Assembly (NCBI RefSeq): GCF_008312895.1
Contig: NZ_VSSP01000009.1
Span: forward strand, 62,001-126,000
Origin: Luteimonas suaedae
GTDB taxonomy: Bacteria > Pseudomonadota > Gammaproteobacteria > Xanthomonadales > Xanthomonadaceae
Direction of reading: 5' to 3'
DNA length: 64,000 bases
In this document: in pieces, positions 7,990-16,279 of the stretch
Position numbering within the stretch: position 1 is the stretch's first letter
Layout: each line of letters begins with the position of its first letter
Translations under genes and position numbers: made by a program
Notes under the pieces: model-generated
Database searches by the model: none
What the model was told of the DNA's origin: nothing
Seen by the model: the letters and a program-made list of their open reading frames with translations, nothing else

Positions 7990-9135
7990 TCAAACCGCCG
8001 GCACTGGCGCGTCCGCCTCGATCAGCTGCTCGACCTTCAGTTCGGCCCAGAAGTCGCCGGGAATCCGCACCCGCATCGAGCGCGCGTTCTGCCGCGCCTG
8101 CTCGGCGGTGCGCGCGCCGGGGATCACCGCCGAAACCACCTCCGGCGCGGCGGCGAACTGCAGCGCGGCGGTGCGCAGGTCGATGCCGTGCGCGTCGGCG
8201 ATCGCGGCGACCCGCGCGCGCTTGTCCGGCGCCCAGTCCGGAATCGTGCCGTCGTACAGGTAGCGCTCGCGGCCGGCGAGATAGCCGGCCAGCAGCGGCG
8301 ATCCGACCACTACCGAGGCCCCGTGCGCGGCGATTTTCGGGAAGGTCTCGTGCAGCGCCTGCGCATGGTCGAGCAGCGAGTACTGGCAGGCGAGCAGGAA
8401 GATGTCGGGGTCGGCTTCTTCGATCGCGCGCAGCGCCGGCTCGGGCCGGTTGACGCCGAAGCCCCAGGCCTTGATCAGGCCCTCCTCGCGCATCTTCGTC
8501 AGCTCCGGCATCGCGCCTTTCGCGGCTTCGGCGAAGCGCTGTTCCCACGGCATGCCCAGGTCCTGCTCGTTGTCCGGCGACAGGTCGTGGATGAAGACGA
8601 CGTCGATGCGCGGAATCCCGAGGCGTTGCAGGCTGTCCTCGATCGAGCGGCGGGTGGCGGCGGCGCTGTAGTCGTAGGTGTAGTCGAACGGCGCCGGGTC
8701 CTGCCACTGCGTCTGCGGCGGATCGTCGGTGGCGGTCAGCAGGCGCCCGACCTTGGTCGAGATCGCGTAGTCGTCCGGATCCAGCGTGTGCAGGAAGCGG
8801 CCGAAGCGACGCTCGCTCAGGCCCAGGCCGTACCAGGGCGAGGTGTCGAAATAGCGTGCGCCGCTGTCGTAGGCGGCCTGCAGGGTGTCCTGGCATTGCG
8901 CGTCGCTGGCCGGCGCGAAGCCGTTGCCGATCGCCACGCCGCCCAGCCCCAGCCGGGTCGGCGGCCGGTAACGGCCGCCGCGGGCGGCGGCGGCCGGCAG
9001 CGGGGGGCTGCGCAGCTCGCCGCGCGTACGCATGACGCTGCCGGGACCGCCCTGCGCGCGCGCCATCCGCGGCGCGAGGACGACGGCGGCGGTGCCGAGG
9101 GCGGCGGCGGCCAGGAAGCAGCGGCGGGCGTTCAT
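7990..9135 (-). CDS. Exported (Tat-type) aldo/keto reductase family oxidoreductase
   Basis: The 381-residue protein begins MNARRCFLAAAALG with cleavage expected near ARA-QGG; the RRxFL pattern suggests Tat export of a folded cofactor-bound enzyme. The AKR barrel follows, with the catalytic tetrad visible: Asp in YFDTS, Tyr in PWYGLG, Lys in ISTKVG and His in FIHDL. The C-terminal part carries the NADPH-binding VIPGARTAEQ segment. Similarity in pattern to sugar/aldose dehydrogenases (fucose or galactose type) is suggestive only. A near-identical copy of its last ~125 bp lies at 6673-6797, beyond the lipoprotein gene. Confidence 0.9.
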   Translation of the reverse strand: MNARRCFLAAAALGTAAVVLAPRMARAQGGPGSVMRTRGELRSPPLPAAAARGGRYRPPTRLGLGGVAIGNGFAPASDAQCQDTLQAAYDSGARYFDTSPWYGLGLSERRFGRFLHTLDPDDYAISTKVGRLLTATDDPPQTQWQDPAPFDYTYDYSAAATRRSIEDSLQRLGIPRIDVVFIHDLSPDNEQDLGMPWEQRFAEAAKGAMPELTKMREEGLIKAWGFGVNRPEPALRAIEEADPDIFLLACQYSLLDHAQALHETFPKIAAHGASVVVGSPLLAGYLAGRERYLYDGTIPDWAPDKRARVAAIADAHGIDLRTAALQFAAAPEVVSAVIPGARTAEQARQNARSMRVRIPGDFWAELKVEQLIEADAPVPAV

Positions 9136-9280
9136 CGATGGTCTCCGAATGGGCGGGGATGACGGTGGCGCGACGCGAACCGCGTTCGAGCGCCGGACGT
9201 AGCCGTTGCCGTCGCTGTATAGCCGGGGCGCGGTGACCGTGACGTCATCGGCGCGCGGCGATCTGCCGGCGCCGCGCGCA

Positions 9281-10240
9281 TCAGTCGCGGCGCATCGCGC
9301 CGGCCGACGGCCGCCGCCAATCCGGCGTCGCCCGCCAGGCCTCGACCAGGAACTCGACGAAGGCGCGTGCCTTGGCCGGCACGTAGCGACGCGCCGGCAT
9401 CACCGCGTGCACGTCGAGGCCGGGCATGGCCCAGTCCGGCAGCACCGACTCCAGCTCCCCGCTGGCCAATGCATCGGCGACGGCGAAGGCAGGGATGCGG
9501 GCGATGCCGGCGCCGGCGATCGCGGCGGCCTTCAGCGCGAGACTGGAGTTGGCGTCCAGGCGCGCACCCAGGGCCACGCGCACCACGTCACCGGCACGCG
9601 TGAACTCCCAGGTGCGGCCGCTCACCGCGAGGCTGAAATGCAGGCAGTCGTGTCCGCTCAGTTCGTCCGGCCGCTGCGGACGGCCGGCGCGATCGAGGTA
9701 ATCCGGCGCGGCGCACAGCAGCACCGGGCTGCGCGCGATGCGGCGTGCGACCAGGCTCGAATCCGCCAGCCGGCCGAGCCGGATCGCTAGGTCGAAGCCT
9801 GCCTGCACCGGATCGAGCTGGCGATCGTCGAACTGCAGGTCCAGCGTCACCTGCCGATGGCGCGCCAGGAACGCGGCCGCGTGCGGGGCGACGTGCAGCA
9901 GGCCGAAGGTCATCGGCACCGTCACCCGCAAGCGCCCCTGCGGCTCGCGCTCGCTGCCGGCCACCGCGTCCTCGGCCGCGCGCGCTTCGGCGAACGCGGT
10001 CTGCGCGTGCCGCAGGTACAGCTGCCCGGCCTCGGTGAGGCTGAGCCGGCGCGTGGTTCGGTGCAGCAGGCGCGTGCCGAGCCGGCGCTCCAGCGCCGAG
10101 ACCTGCTTGCTGACGGCGGCCTTCGACAGGCCCAGCGCATCGGCCGCGCGCACGAAGCTGCCCAGCTCCGCCACCCGGACGAAGGCGAGCAGACCGGGCA
10201 GGTCGGGCGTGGGCAGTCGGGCCTGCGGGATTGTTGACAT
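9281..10240 (-). CDS. LysR family transcriptional regulator
   Basis: A 319-residue LysR protein: winged HTH at residues about 15-75 (LLAFVRVAELGSFVRAADAL, SKAAVSKQVSALERRLG) and a periplasmic-binding-like effector domain to the end. The N-terminus and the DLAIRLGRLADSSLVARRI segment resemble the CrgA/DsdC-like group common in Xanthomonads. It is divergent from the EamA transporter at 10331 with a 90-bp gap, the usual layout of a LysR regulator and its target. Confidence 0.93.
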   Translation of the reverse strand: MSTIPQARLPTPDLPGLLAFVRVAELGSFVRAADALGLSKAAVSKQVSALERRLGTRLLHRTTRRLSLTEAGQLYLRHAQTAFAEARAAEDAVAGSEREPQGRLRVTVPMTFGLLHVAPHAAAFLARHRQVTLDLQFDDRQLDPVQAGFDLAIRLGRLADSSLVARRIARSPVLLCAAPDYLDRAGRPQRPDELSGHDCLHFSLAVSGRTWEFTRAGDVVRVALGARLDANSSLALKAAAIAGAGIARIPAFAVADALASGELESVLPDWAMPGLDVHAVMPARRYVPAKARAFVEFLVEAWRATPDWRRPSAGAMRRD

Positions 10241-10330
10241 GGGGAAACAGTCTAGCCACTCCAGGGCCGATTATCCGCGCCGGCCGCCTCACTACCTTGG
10301 AACCGCACCCCCGCCCACCGGAGCGCTTCC

Positions 10331-11248
10331 ATGAACGCCACCGCACAACGCTTCGCCCTCACCCTCGCCGCCGGCGGCCTGATCGGCAGCGGCTTCGTCG
10401 TCGCCAAGTTGCTGCTCGACGCCGGCGCCAATCCGGCTGCGATTGCACTGGTCCAGGTCGGCGGCGCCGGCCTGTTCCTCGGCATCGCACTCAAGCTCGG
10501 CGGCGGCACACTGCCGTTCCGCCGCGACACCTGGCGCTACCTGCTGGTGGCAGCGCTGATCGGCATCGCCGCCGGCCCGCTGCTCGGGCAATGGGTGCTG
10601 GCGCGGATCCCGGCCGGCGTCTTCACCGTGGCGGTGACGCTGTCGCCCATGTTCACCACGCTCATCAATGCCGGCCTGGATCGGCGGCTGCCGGCACCCA
10701 CGACTGCGCTCGGGATCGGGATCGGCCTGGCCGGGGTGCTGCTGGTGCTGGTGCCACGCGCGCAGACGGTCGGCCCCGAGCAGGGCCTGGCCCTGGCGCT
10801 CGCGCTCGGCGTCCCCGTGCTGCTCGCGGCCGGCAACGTCTACCGTTCGCGCCGCTGGCCGGACCGCCTGCCCGCGCCCGCCGCGGCGGCCGGCACCCTG
10901 CTGGCCCAAGGCCTGCTGCTGTTGCCGCTGTTCTTCGCCCGGCCCGCCGCCGGGAGCGCCGAACTGCTGCCGCTCTGGCCGCTGCTGGCCGCACTGGTGA
11001 CAATCACCATCGCCGGCAGCCTTGCCGCCTCGACCCTGCAGCGCGTCGCCGGCGCCGCCGCGTTCAGCCAGATCGGCTACGTGATCGCGCTGACCGGCGT
11101 GGCCGCGAGCGCGCTGGTGTTCGGCGACGCGCTCGGCGCGCTGTTCTGGCCGGCGTTGGCGCTGGTGTTCGCCGGCGTCGCGATCGGCAACCGTCCCGCC
11201 GCGGCGGCAGCATCTGCGATGGCGGGGCATCCGGTTCCCGCCCGCTGA
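10331..11248 (+). CDS. DMT superfamily (EamA) transporter
   Basis: The 305-residue protein is almost entirely hydrophobic and reads as ten transmembrane segments in two EamA halves (first about 8-145, second about 155-295). The family exports metabolites such as amino acids or drugs by exchange or proton coupling; the substrate is not evident. Its divergent LysR neighbour is the likely regulator. Confidence 0.9.
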   Translation: MNATAQRFALTLAAGGLIGSGFVVAKLLLDAGANPAAIALVQVGGAGLFLGIALKLGGGTLPFRRDTWRYLLVAALIGIAAGPLLGQWVLARIPAGVFTVAVTLSPMFTTLINAGLDRRLPAPTTALGIGIGLAGVLLVLVPRAQTVGPEQGLALALALGVPVLLAAGNVYRSRRWPDRLPAPAAAAGTLLAQGLLLLPLFFARPAAGSAELLPLWPLLAALVTITIAGSLAASTLQRVAGAAAFSQIGYVIALTGVAASALVFGDALGALFWPALALVFAGVAIGNRPAAAAASAMAGHPVPAR

Positions 11249-11308
11249 TCATCTCCTCAAGGCGACCGGCTCGGACTGCACTCGCCGAGCTGGCCGCGGC
11301 TGCGGTCG

Positions 11309-11410
11309 ATCCAGCACCCGGCAGGACGCGGCCTTCAGATCGCGCGACTCCTGCGCGTCGGCCGGGAACGGTTCGCCGCCCTGCACGACGGCGCCGACCT
11401 GGTCCGGCTG
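11309..11410 (-). pseudogene. Remnant of an rlmI-like 3' end
   Basis: On the minus strand this reads ADAQESRDLKAASCRVLD, matching ADVQESRYLKAAFCRVLD at the very end of RlmI (13585-14757). DNA identity is roughly 84% over 11309-11371 and fades above that. The copy runs on past the normal stop (RVLDRPQ). It lies just beyond the gene at 11447-13588, so that gene is bracketed by two rlmI 3' ends. Confidence 0.6.
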
Positions 11411-11446
11411 GGCTGCGTGTGGCCGCTGCTGGGGCTGATGGTGCCG

Positions 11447-13588
11447 CTACGGCATCGCGGCGCGCACCGTCACCGGCAGGTCGCGGGTGCCGACGGCCTG
11501 ATTGCCGCTGTGGTCCTCGCCGAAGGCGCGGATGATGTAGTCGCCCGGCGCGAGGTCGGCCGGCTGCCAGTGCGAGACCGCCAGTTCGTCGGCACGCACG
11601 CGATTGCTGGCCACGTACAGGAACCGCGTGCGGGCGGCGCCGTGCACGGTGATGCCGCTGTTGGCGGCGTAGGCGACTTTCACCGCATCCGGATGCGCGG
11701 GCATGCGCGAGAAATCGAGGTTCATCGCCGGCGCCGCCAGGCCCGGCAACATGCTGCCGTCGGCCGCGAGGATCTGGTAGCCGACGCGGTGCAGGCCGAG
11801 CCGACGGCGGGCGAGATTGCCGTTCACCTGGTCCCAGGCATCGACGACGACCTGCACGCCACCGCCGTCCTGCGGCACCAGCACGCGGCCGTTCTCGCGG
11901 CGGTCGAGCGGCTGGTCGCGCTCGTCGAGCAGGAACACGCCGTCGATCCGCGGCGGCACGCTGTCGACGAAATTGCGCAGGCCGAGCCGGATCGCGTTGT
12001 GCTGGTAGCCATAGGGACCGACGATCAGGTGCACGTGCGCCTGCGCGTTGATCGTGCCCAGCGCGTCGCCGGCGGCGAAGCGGGTGCCGCGCGGAACGCG
12101 CACCCGCTCTGGACGACCGTCGTCGTCGGCAAGGATCTGGAACCTGTCCGGATCGAGATTGCGCCCCTGCGGCGTGCGTCCGACGCGCATGTGCACATAG
12201 GCCAGCTCGCCGATCGCCATGCCCTCGGCCTGTCCGCCGAAGCTCCAGGCGGCCAGCGGCGTGGCGACCTTGCCGTCGGCGATGGCCAGCACCCGGGCGC
12301 CGACGTCGCCGCGGACGTCCAGGCCGTTGTGCAGATGGTTGCGGCTCTCGCCGCGAAAATTGCCGCGCACCTCGCCGAGCGTGCCGACCACTTCGTGCCA
12401 GCCGTCCTGTGGCGCAAGCGGCCAGCGCTGGCCGGTGTCGGGCAGCGCGCGCCCGGGCGCCGGCCCGACCGGACCGTCGGCGGCGGCGCCCGCCCGCGGC
12501 GCCAGCCGGTGCAGGCGGTGGCCTGCGGCATCGGCCAGCAGGAGGCTGCCGTCGGGCTCCAGCCACAGCGCCGAGGGCCGCGCGAACCATGGCGCGGCCC
12601 CGTCGCCGGCCAGCACACGGGTGCGGCCGTCGGCGGTCAACTGCAGCACGCGGCCCGGCGAGAGTTCGGCGACGTAGAGATGCCCGTCATGGGTCGCCGC
12701 CAGCGCCAGCGGACGGCCAAAGCCGTCGCGCTCTTCTTCCCGCCATTCCCATGGCGAAGGCCGCCAGGTGTCGACGGCGCCATCCGGGTCGATGCGCCGC
12801 AGGGCGCGGTTGCCGGTATCGGCGACCCAGACGGTGCCGTCGCCGGCCACGGCGAGCGCCGCCGGCGTGTCGAAACGCGCCTGCCCGCCCCAGCCGTTGC
12901 GGAACCCGGGCCGGTCCCCGCCGGCGACGGTGCGCACCTGCCCGTCGGGCTCGATCACGCGGATGCGGTCGTTCCAGGTATCGGCGACGTAGACCCGGCC
13001 GGCCGCGTCGAGCGCCACGCCCATCGGCGCATGGAAGCGCGCCTGCGCCGCCGCGCCGTCGCGGAATCCGGGCGTGCCATCGCCGGCCAGCGTGCTCACC
13101 AGGCCGTCCGGGGCGATCCGGCGGATCGCGTGGTTGCCGGTATCGGCCACGTAGAGATTGCCGGCCGCGTCCACCGCCAGCGCCGACGGCGTGTGGAAGG
13201 CCGCCGCCGCGCCGCGACCGTCGGCGAAACCTTCCTCGCCACCGGCGAACGGATGCAGGCTGCCGTCGGGCGCGATCCGGCGGATGCGGTTGGCCTCGCC
13301 CGCGTCGGCGACGAACAGGCTGCCGTCGGGTCCGCGCACCAGGCCCCAGGGCTCGTCGAAGCGCGCCTGCGCCGGGTCACCGTCGCGCAGGCCGCGATGC
13401 CCGTCGCCGGCCAGCGGCGCGATCCGCGCCTGCCAGTCGAACGCGGTGGCGGGCGGGCCGGGATTGGGCTGCGGCGGGTCGCGCATCGGCAGGAGGAAGC
13501 TGGCGCCGAGCGCGAGCGCGGTCAGCAGCAGCACCACCGGCAGCGCGCGCCGCGCCCACGGGCGCGGCGCGCGGCGGCGCCGGTTCAA
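11447..13588 (-). CDS. Membrane-anchored NHL beta-propeller / LytM (M23) domain protein
   Basis: I place the start at TTG 13588, which overlaps the rlmI stop (TTGA) and keeps an Arg-rich N-terminus plus one membrane helix (residues about 15-34); the first ATG (13486) would lose the helix. NHL repeats cover residues about 55-365 (recurrent VADTGNxxIRRI and AGDGxPGFRDG motifs). A LytM/M23 metallopeptidase-like domain follows, with H420xxxD424 in HNGLD and H518-V-H520, so the zinc site looks complete. Total about 713 residues. The topology puts both domains in the periplasm. It may bind and cut a cell-wall peptide or regulate envelope remodelling. A propeller fused to LytM is an unusual combination. 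Confidence 0.82.
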   Translation of the reverse strand: MNRRRRAPRPWARRALPVVLLLTALALGASFLLPMRDPPQPNPGPPATAFDWQARIAPLAGDGHRGLRDGDPAQARFDEPWGLVRGPDGSLFVADAGEANRIRRIAPDGSLHPFAGGEEGFADGRGAAAAFHTPSALAVDAAGNLYVADTGNHAIRRIAPDGLVSTLAGDGTPGFRDGAAAQARFHAPMGVALDAAGRVYVADTWNDRIRVIEPDGQVRTVAGGDRPGFRNGWGGQARFDTPAALAVAGDGTVWVADTGNRALRRIDPDGAVDTWRPSPWEWREEERDGFGRPLALAATHDGHLYVAELSPGRVLQLTADGRTRVLAGDGAAPWFARPSALWLEPDGSLLLADAAGHRLHRLAPRAGAAADGPVGPAPGRALPDTGQRWPLAPQDGWHEVVGTLGEVRGNFRGESRNHLHNGLDVRGDVGARVLAIADGKVATPLAAWSFGGQAEGMAIGELAYVHMRVGRTPQGRNLDPDRFQILADDDGRPERVRVPRGTRFAAGDALGTINAQAHVHLIVGPYGYQHNAIRLGLRNFVDSVPPRIDGVFLLDERDQPLDRRENGRVLVPQDGGGVQVVVDAWDQVNGNLARRRLGLHRVGYQILAADGSMLPGLAAPAMNLDFSRMPAHPDAVKVAYAANSGITVHGAARTRFLYVASNRVRADELAVSHWQPADLAPGDYIIRAFGEDHSGNQAVGTRDLPVTVRAAMP

Positions 13589-14757
13589 TCCAGCACGCGG
13601 CAGAAGGCCGCCTTCAGGTACCGCGACTCCTGCACGTCGGCCAGGAACGGATGGTCGGCGCCGGCGCCGGATACCTTCAGCACCTGCACGGTGCGCCCGG
13701 CGTAGAACGCGGCGCGGCGCAGCATGTCGAGGAACTGCTCCTCGCTGACCAGGCCGGTGCAGGAGAAGGTCGCGAACAGGCCGCCGGGCTTGACCACGCC
13801 GAGCGCCAGCTTGTTCATGTCGAGGTACTTCTTCAGCGCCGGGATCACCTGCTCGCGGTCGCGGGTCATCTTGGCCGGATCCAGCACCACCGCGTCGAAG
13901 CGCTCGCCGGCGACGGCGGCATCGCGCAGCCACGGGAAGATGTCGGCCTGCACCCAGCGCACGCGCACGTCGTTGAGCTTGGCGTTGCCGTGGGCGATGT
14001 CGAGCACGTCCTGGTCGATGTCGACGCCGACCACTTCACTCGCCCCGCGCACCGCCGCGTACACGGCGAAGCCGCCGGTGTTGCAGCACAGGTCGAGCAC
14101 GCGGCGGCCGGCGATCTGCTGCGCGAACCACTGCCGGTTGTCGCGCTGGTCGGCGAAGAACCCGGTCTTGTGCGCGCCGGCGGGATCGGCGCGGAACTTC
14201 ACCCCGTGTTCGCTGATGATCGCGGGCGCGGCCGGCTCGGTGCCGCGGAAATCGAAGCTCTCCTGCTTCTGCACGTGCTCGTCGGCGAAGCCGTGGAAGC
14301 GGCAGCCGGGGAACTGCTCGCGCAGCGCGGCGTGGATCCACTCGCGGTGGCGGAACATGCCGGCGCTGAAGTACTCGACCACCAGCAGGTCGCCGTAGCG
14401 GTCGACCACCAGCCCGCTGAGCCCGTCGCCCTCGCTGTGCACCACGCGCCAGGCGTCGGACACCTCGTCCAGCCGCAGGACCTCGCGCCGCAGCCGCACC
14501 GCCGCCGCGATCTTGTCCGCGAACCAGGCGGCATCGACCGCGATGTCCGGATTGCGCTCCAGGATCCGCACCGCGATCCGCGAATGGCCGTTGTAGAAGC
14601 CGCGGCCGATCCATTCGCCGTCGACCCCGACCACGTCGACGATGCTGCCGGGCTTGGGCCGCTGCGCGGGCTTCTCCACCAGGCGCTGGAAGATCCATGG
14701 GTGGCTGGAGCGCCAGGCGTTCTTGAGGCGGACGGTGGTGAGAGGCTGCGAGGTCAT
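13585..14757 (-). CDS. rlmI: 23S rRNA (cytosine-5)-methyltransferase RlmI family
   Basis: The 390-residue protein has an N-terminal PUA-like domain (about 1-75; PWIFQRLVEKP), a linker domain, and a C-terminal Rossmann methyltransferase with SAM motif VLDLCCNTGGFAVYAA, acidic motif VVGVDID, DPAKMTRD and FSCTGLVSEEQF. This arrangement and length fit RlmI (YccW), which methylates C1962 of 23S rRNA. It is cytoplasmic. The stop overlaps the TTG start of the NHL/LytM gene. A degenerate copy of its 3' end lies at 11309-11410. Confidence 0.92.
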   Translation of the reverse strand: MTSQPLTTVRLKNAWRSSHPWIFQRLVEKPAQRPKPGSIVDVVGVDGEWIGRGFYNGHSRIAVRILERNPDIAVDAAWFADKIAAAVRLRREVLRLDEVSDAWRVVHSEGDGLSGLVVDRYGDLLVVEYFSAGMFRHREWIHAALREQFPGCRFHGFADEHVQKQESFDFRGTEPAAPAIISEHGVKFRADPAGAHKTGFFADQRDNRQWFAQQIAGRRVLDLCCNTGGFAVYAAVRGASEVVGVDIDQDVLDIAHGNAKLNDVRVRWVQADIFPWLRDAAVAGERFDAVVLDPAKMTRDREQVIPALKKYLDMNKLALGVVKPGGLFATFSCTGLVSEEQFLDMLRRAAFYAGRTVQVLKVSGAGADHPFLADVQESRYLKAAFCRVLD

Positions 14758-14774
14758 CGGGGAATTCTACGCTG

Positions 14775-15262
14775 CAGGTGCTTCGGGATTCGGGATTCGG
14801 GATTCGGGATTCGGGAAAGCGCGTATCGCGCTTGCTCGTCATCCCGGCGAAGGCCGGGATCCATTTTGACGCGCCGGGAAAGCCCTGGATCCCGGCCTTC
14901 GCCGGGATGACGGTGCGGGTGCTTACGCTTCCCGTCTTCCGAATCCACTGGGATGACGGTGTGGGCGCTTCCGCCTCCCGTCCTCCGAATCCCACCGGGA
15001 TGGCGGCCTGGGCGCTTGCGCACTCTCGCGAAAGAGCGCGTCGCGCTTGCTCGTCATCCCGGCGAAGGCCGGGATCCATTTCGACGCGCCGGGAAAGCCA
15101 CTGGATCCCGGCCTTCGCCGGGATGACGGTGCGGGAGCTGATGACGGTGTGGGTGCTTCCGCTTCCCGTCTTCCGAATTTCATCGGGATGACGGCGCGGG
15201 TGCTTCCGCCTTCGCCCTTCGAATCCCGAATTACAGAATCCCGAATCCCGGCCCCCAACCAC
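14775..15262. repeat. Cluster of palindromic GTCATCCCGGCGAAGGCCGG repeats and GGGATTC tandem repeats
   Basis: No gene lies between rlmI and the rhomboid gene (14758-15299). Two near-identical units, 14838-14911 and 15053-15127, each have about 25-bp inverted ends (GTCATCCCGGCGAAGGCCGG... and its complement) around a GACGCGCCGGGAAAGCC core. Degenerate half units with CGGGATGACGG lie between and after them. A (GGGATTC)4 tract is at about 14782-14816 and related GATTCGGG/CCGAATC words recur. The layout fits dispersed REP-like elements. Confidence 0.8.
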
Positions 15263-15299
15263 CCTTGCATCCTCCCGATCTGCCGCCATCCTCTGCTCC

Positions 15300-16073
15300 A
15301 TGCACCTGGACATGCCCGACGCGCCGATCGATCCCGAGGCGCAGCGCGCCGCCGATCGCCGCCGGATCGGCGGTGCGCTGAAGATCAGCATCGCCTTCCT
15401 CGCACTGCTGGCGGTGATGTTCGGCGTGCAGGGCATGCTCGACTGGCGACCGTTCGCGATCGTGCCGCAGTCGTTGCCGGGCCTGCTGGGCGTATTGACC
15501 GCGCCGCTGCTGCACGGCTCGCCTGCGCACCTGATCGCCAATGCCTCCGCGCTGCTGCTGCTGGGCACGCTGGCGTTCTCCGTCTATCCGCGCGCGACCG
15601 TGCGCGCGCTGCCGCTGATGTGGCTCGGCGCGGGATTGTGCGCGTGGTGGCTGGGCGAGCCGGGCTCGCGCCACCTCGGCGCCAGCGGCGTCACCCATGG
15701 ATTGATGTTCCTGATCTTCGTCCTCGGGCTGCTGCGCCGCGACCGGCCGTCGATCGCCGCCGGCATGATCGCGTTCTTCTTCTATGGCGGCATGCTGCTG
15801 ACGGTGCTGCCGCAGGAGCCGGGCGTGTCCTGGCAGTCGCATCTGGGCGGCGCGCTCGGCGGCATCCTCGCCGCCTGGCTGTTCCGCCGCGCCGACCCGC
15901 AGGCGCCGCGGCGCCGCTACAGCTGGGAGGACGAGGACGACCTGGAGCTCGGCGCCCACGACGACACCCTCGAGCCGCCGCCGCCGCGGGACGTCCCGGT
16001 GCTGTGGGAGCGGCCGGAAGAGCCGCGCGGCACGGTGCTGTCGTTCCCGGACCGGCGCCGAGAACGCGACTGA
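15300..16073 (+). CDS. Rhomboid family intramembrane serine protease
   Basis: The 257-residue protein has about six transmembrane segments, a catalytic-serine GASG motif (HLGASGVTHG), an HxxxN-type element early (HGSPAHLIANASALLLLG) and a later His in WQSHLGGALGG, all as in active rhomboids. The C-terminal ~60 residues are a charged cytoplasmic tail rich in Asp/Glu and Pro. Rhomboids cut transmembrane substrates in the bilayer; the substrate is unknown. It is a single gene behind the repeat cluster. Confidence 0.93.
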   Translation: MHLDMPDAPIDPEAQRAADRRRIGGALKISIAFLALLAVMFGVQGMLDWRPFAIVPQSLPGLLGVLTAPLLHGSPAHLIANASALLLLGTLAFSVYPRATVRALPLMWLGAGLCAWWLGEPGSRHLGASGVTHGLMFLIFVLGLLRRDRPSIAAGMIAFFFYGGMLLTVLPQEPGVSWQSHLGGALGGILAAWLFRRADPQAPRRRYSWEDEDDLELGAHDDTLEPPPPRDVPVLWERPEEPRGTVLSFPDRRRERD

Positions 16074-16279
16074 TGCCGGCACGGCGGCGCCGTGCGATCC
16101 GCGCGCGGCTGGAACGCGTTCCAAAAGACCGTTGGGCCACCGATTGACGCGGATCAGCGCGGATAGAGCTGTCCAAGGGAGATAGCCGACTCGTGCTGCG
16201 TTGATCCGGATCAATCCGTGGCAACAGCCCCTGGAATCGGCCCTAGAATGCGACCTTTCTCCACCGCATCGGGCCCCGC

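Noticed and set aside
14782-14816. Possible CRISPR-like array of GGGATTC repeats
   Set aside because: Seven-base units with no spacers; simple tandem repeat within a REP-like cluster, and no cas genes.
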